A stretch of 64,000 nucleotides of DNA from Paenibacillus riograndensis SBR5 (GTDB lineage: Bacteria; Bacillota; Bacilli; Paenibacillales; Paenibacillaceae): contig NZ_LN831776.1 in the NCBI RefSeq assembly GCF_000981585.1, positions 7,197,216 to 7,261,215 of the forward strand, given 5' to 3'. Each line of letters begins with the position of its first letter. The first letter of the stretch is position 1. Below, piece after piece: positions 61,443 to 64,000 of the stretch. Below the pieces are notes generated by a model. It saw nothing but the letters and a program-made list of their open reading frames with translations, was not told the origin of the DNA and did not search any database. The position numbers and the translations under genes are program-made.

Positions 61443-61498
61443 CTCGCACTCCCCGTCCTTTGTCTTGTAAGATGGTCATCCTGCAATCGGATCATAGA

Positions 61499-62413
61499 CT
61501 ATACTTTGAGGAACTTGCGGATCGATACGGTACTTCCCCATATACCGATCAGCACTCCCAGGCCGACAAGCAGCCCGCAGAGCAGAACCCAGATATCCTG
61601 GAACGGAATCAGCTGCAGCCCCAGCATCGGGTCTCCCTGGACAGAGGACACGAGACTGCTGTAGCCTGCATAAAGCGCCCCCGAGGTAACCAGTGAGCCG
61701 ATCAGCCCGATCAGCGCTCCTTCAATAAAGAAGGGCCAGCGGATAAAATAATTCGTCGCACCCACCAGCTTCATAATGCCAATTTCCTTGCGGCGGGCAA
61801 GGATCGTCACCCGGATCGTATTGGAGATCAGAAACATCGACATGAGCGCCAGTCCCGCTACAAAAATAAATCCGATGTTGCGTACTGCCTTCGTCACCTT
61901 GAAGAGCGTTTCCACCGAGCCTTTGCCATAGTTCACTTTGTAAATCGGCTTCTCTTCATGGGTCTTGTTAAGCGCTTCTATCTTCTCCGCCACAAACGGA
62001 ACCGTCGTAGGCTGAATGACTTCCACGAGCAGCTTATCCGGCAGCGGGTTATTATCTTCATCAAAGCCTTCGAGCAGCTCGGCGGCATCCGGCCCCATAT
62101 CCTCGCGGAATTCCTTCAGCCCCTGCTCCTTGGAGACGAACTCCACCTTGCTGACCTCCGGCATGCTGCCGATCTCATTCTCCAGCGTTTCACGCATCTT
62201 CTGGTCGGTATTCAGTGCCAGATGCACGTTGATCTGCACCTGGCTGTCCGCCTTGTCGGCGATAGCGTTGACATTAAGCACAAGCAATATAAAGACACCA
62301 AGCACGAATAGGGAGACGACAATGGAAGTGATGGAAGCCACCGACATCCAGCCGTTGCGGAATACGTTTTTGAAGCCTTCCCGCACATGCCGCAAGAAGG
62401 TTTTAAAACTCAT
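61499..62413 (-). CDS. ftsX: Cell division ABC transporter permease FtsX
   Basis: A 304-residue permease with four membrane helices and one large outer domain (about 50-165, including SKEQGLKEFREDMG and VEVIQPTTVPFVAEKIEAL core) which in the family contacts the hydrolase partner. The cytoplasmic start SFKTFLRHVREGFKNVFRNG with core TFLRHVREGFKN and the last helices (FVAGLALMSMFLISNTIRVTI, RKEIGIMKLVGATNYFIRWP) are typical. The ATG at 62413 has GGGG 9 nt ahead; an ATG 6 nt earlier is also in frame. Overlaps the ftsE stop. Works with FtsE to gate the M23 hydrolase downstream. Confidence 0.95.
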   Translation of the reverse strand: MSFKTFLRHVREGFKNVFRNGWMSVASITSIVVSLFVLGVFILLVLNVNAIADKADSQVQINVHLALNTDQKMRETLENEIGSMPEVSKVEFVSKEQGLKEFREDMGPDAAELLEGFDEDNNPLPDKLLVEVIQPTTVPFVAEKIEALNKTHEEKPIYKVNYGKGSVETLFKVTKAVRNIGFIFVAGLALMSMFLISNTIRVTILARRKEIGIMKLVGATNYFIRWPFFIEGALIGLIGSLVTSGALYAGYSSLVSSVQGDPMLGLQLIPFQDIWVLLCGLLVGLGVLIGIWGSTVSIRKFLKV

Positions 62414-63089
62414 AACCATATTCCCCTCTCACTTGGTCTCTGACGATATTTCCGTTCTCGATAGCCAGGACCCGCTTGCGCATTTTGTTGACGATATCCC
62501 TGTTGTGAGTCGCCATTACAATGGTTGTCCCGCGAAAATTAATTTCGTCCAGCAGCTGCATGATTCCCCACGAGGTTTCAGGGTCCAGGTTGCCGGTAGG
62601 CTCGTCCGCAATGATGACAGAAGGGTTATTGACAATTGCCCGGGCGATTGCAATCCGCTGCTGCTCCCCGCCGGACAGCTGAGAGGGCTCACGGTTTGCC
62701 TTGCTGCGCAGGCCCACTAATTCGAGCACTTCAGGAACACGTTTCTTGATCACTTTCTTCGGAGCCTCAATGACCTCCATCGCAAACGCGACATTCTCAT
62801 AGGCCGTGAGCTTCGGCAGCAGGCGGAAATCCTGGAAGATCACCCCGATATTGCGGCGGACATAGGGAATCTTGCGCGGCTTCAGCTTGCCTATATTGAA
62901 CCCGCCTACCGAAATTTGTCCTTTGGTTGGCATTTCTTCTCTATAAATTAATTTCATGAACGTTGATTTACCGGCGCCGGACGGTCCGACGACATAGACG
63001 AATTCATTGCGGTCAATCTTGACGGATACGCCCTGGAGCGCATGGGTTCCATTCGGATAGGTCTTCCACACATCCTGCATTTCAATCAC
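62403..63089 (-). CDS. ftsE: Cell division ATP-binding protein FtsE
   Basis: ATPase of the FtsEX complex; 228 residues. Seen: GPSGAGKST (Walker A), VIFQDFRLLP with the Q-loop, LSGGEQQRIAIARA signature, VIIADEPTGNLDPETS Walker B and MATHNRDIV. The start is the GTG at 63089 with GGAAGTGAT ahead, giving VIEMQDVWKTYPNG and the usual length; ATG 63113 or TTG 63125 are longer options with weaker sites. Coupled to ftsX by overlap. The order ftsE-ftsX-M23-ctpB-minJ resembles the B. subtilis arrangement of ftsEX, ctpB and minJ. Confidence 0.95.
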   Translation of the reverse strand: MIEMQDVWKTYPNGTHALQGVSVKIDRNEFVYVVGPSGAGKSTFMKLIYREEMPTKGQISVGGFNIGKLKPRKIPYVRRNIGVIFQDFRLLPKLTAYENVAFAMEVIEAPKKVIKKRVPEVLELVGLRSKANREPSQLSGGEQQRIAIARAIVNNPSVIIADEPTGNLDPETSWGIMQLLDEINFRGTTIVMATHNRDIVNKMRKRVLAIENGNIVRDQVRGEYGYEF

Positions 63090-63420
63090 TTCATCACTTC
63101 CCGATTCTGACATATTCCGCAGCAAACCGCGGAAGTTTCCATAAACTGCATGAATACCGCAGGCGTATCTATTGTAACAAATCCGTAACTGCTTGAGTAC
63201 CCGAAAGTTTTACCGATATCGCACATATACATAAAAAGCATCTTAAAAACCGGACAAAAACCTCGGTACCGCCACTAGATCTGCATTCTGCAAATTCAGA
63301 AACAACCGGGCTGCTACCGGTTCTATCTATTTATATCGGCTGCAAAAGCCATTCAATAAGTCTAGTATTCCTGGCCTGCGCCCCATCCGCGCAAATCCGC
63401 CCAACTGAAGGAGATCTTTC
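63090..63420. other. Divergent promoter region between ftsE and the VanW gene
   Basis: About 330 bases with no further gene. It must hold promoters for both directions; no clear -35/-10 pair or regulatory RNA was recognised. Confidence 0.5.
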
Positions 63421-64000
63421 ATGAAAAAAATCCATGCCGCCCTCATTGCCCTGATCGGCCTGATTCTGGCCGGCTCCCTTGTAGCCGGAGGACTTCATTT
63501 ATATGGCAGCCAGCAGACACTCCCCCCAAAAACCCTTGTTGCCGGCTGGGACGTCGGGGGTATGGAAATAGCTGACGTTCGTGCGGGACTAGCCACCAGA
63601 TTGCAGGCGCTGGGGGCGGTTCCTTTGGTGCTGAAAGCAGAGCCTAACACCCGGCTCACGGTTACGCTGCGGCAGGCAGGCATGACGTATGAGGCAGAGA
63701 AATTTCTGCAGGGACTGAATACGCTCACCGAAGGCGGACTGCTGGAACGGGTGCGCGCGCGCTGGAGTTTTCCCCGCAGCTGGGAGCTCGGGGTACATCT
63801 GGATCTGGCACAGCTGCAGAAAAGTCTGAGTCCAGACTGGGAAAAGGAAACCTTTGGCGTCCCCGTTGACGCTGTACGGCGCATCACCGCAGATGACCGT
63901 GTGGTATACACGCCTGAGAAGACCACCTATGAGGTAGACTGGCGTGCATTGGAGCTTATCCTGCAGGCAGCAGTCCCCCTGTCACTCCACAATGCCGACA
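63421..64000 (+). CDS. VanW-family protein (truncated by window end)
   Basis: An open frame of 193 codons that runs off the window. The ATG has AAGGAG 7 nt ahead. N-terminal anchor or signal (IHAALIALIGLILAGSLVAG), then AGWDVGGMEIADVRAGL, which matches the GVDVGGM opening of VanW/YoaR-type envelope proteins, and a region ending with the YTPEKTTYEVDW motif of a PG_binding_4-like domain. The VanW domain itself lies beyond the window. Family members are exported wall-associated proteins of unclear function. Divergent from ftsE. Confidence 0.82.
   Translation, partial: MKKIHAALIALIGLILAGSLVAGGLHLYGSQQTLPPKTLVAGWDVGGMEIADVRAGLATRLQALGAVPLVLKAEPNTRLTVTLRQAGMTYEAEKFLQGLNTLTEGGLLERVRARWSFPRSWELGVHLDLAQLQKSLSPDWEKETFGVPVDAVRRITADDRVVYTPEKTTYEVDWRALELILQAAVPLSLHNAD

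Overview
The window looks like a chromosomal segment of a Paenibacillus-type Firmicute. Support comes from a low-G+C Gram-positive gene set (PcrB, MinJ-like PDZ protein, CtpB-like S41 protease, FtsEX, split GcvPA/GcvPB), strong AGGAGG-type ribosome binding sites with several GTG/TTG starts, moderate GC in the backbone and short intergenic repeats. No rRNA, tRNA, CRISPR array, phage or intact insertion sequence was seen.

Layout. (1) 0-5.5 kb: pcrB, a GDPD-family lipid phosphodiesterase, a WcaJ-type initiating phosphoglycosyltransferase and two GT2 enzymes. (2) 5.7-28.5 kb: a surface-glycan locus. rfbD and rfbB lie on one side, rfbA and rfbC on the other. Between them is a strikingly AT-rich block (about 7.7-19.9 kb) of glycosyltransferases, a GT39-like protein, a GT2/DUF2304/GtrA lipid-linked-sugar module, a methyltransferase-coiled coil-glycosyltransferase fusion and a Wzm/Wzt-type ABC exporter. 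A Wzy_C/TPR membrane protein, galU and a U32 peptidase follow. Decayed IS630-like and IS30-like transposase fragments sit in the gaps of the AT-rich block. (3) 28.6-34.1 kb: a stalk-domain lipid/cell-envelope protein, an HtrA-like S1C protease, a small membrane protein and a siroheme nitrite/sulfite reductase. (4) 34.5-39.9 kb: uvrB-uvrA, with a 38-bp tandem repeat array between them and an SOS-like box near the promoter. (5) 40-46.7 kb: a MotA/MotB-type stator pair, divergent gcvH, and a tandem glycine riboswitch controlling gcvT-gcvPA-gcvPB. (6) 46.8-56.2 kb: an RND efflux pump with a small LuxR-type regulator behind it, a RhaM-like mutarotase, and an ABC-2 exporter divergent from its histidine kinase and response regulator, with a 22-bp palindrome in the shared intergenic region. 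(7) 56.2-64 kb: a 51-bp minisatellite, then minJ-like, ctpB-like, an EnvC-like M23 hydrolase, ftsX, ftsE, and a VanW-family gene cut by the window end.

How it works together. GalU/RfbA-type nucleotidyltransferases and RfbB/C/D supply UDP-glucose and dTDP-L-rhamnose. The WcaJ-like enzyme would start a glycan on undecaprenyl phosphate, the GT2/GT4-type enzymes extend it, the fused methyltransferase may cap it, Wzt/Wzm export it and the Wzy_C protein may transfer or ligate it. This resembles known ABC-transporter-dependent S-layer glycan loci, but the acceptor is not visible here. The strongest unusual signal is the methyltransferase-coiled coil-glycosyltransferase fusion encoded directly after a Wzt carrying a C-terminal carbohydrate-recognition-type extension, a possible chain-length ruler and export checkpoint.
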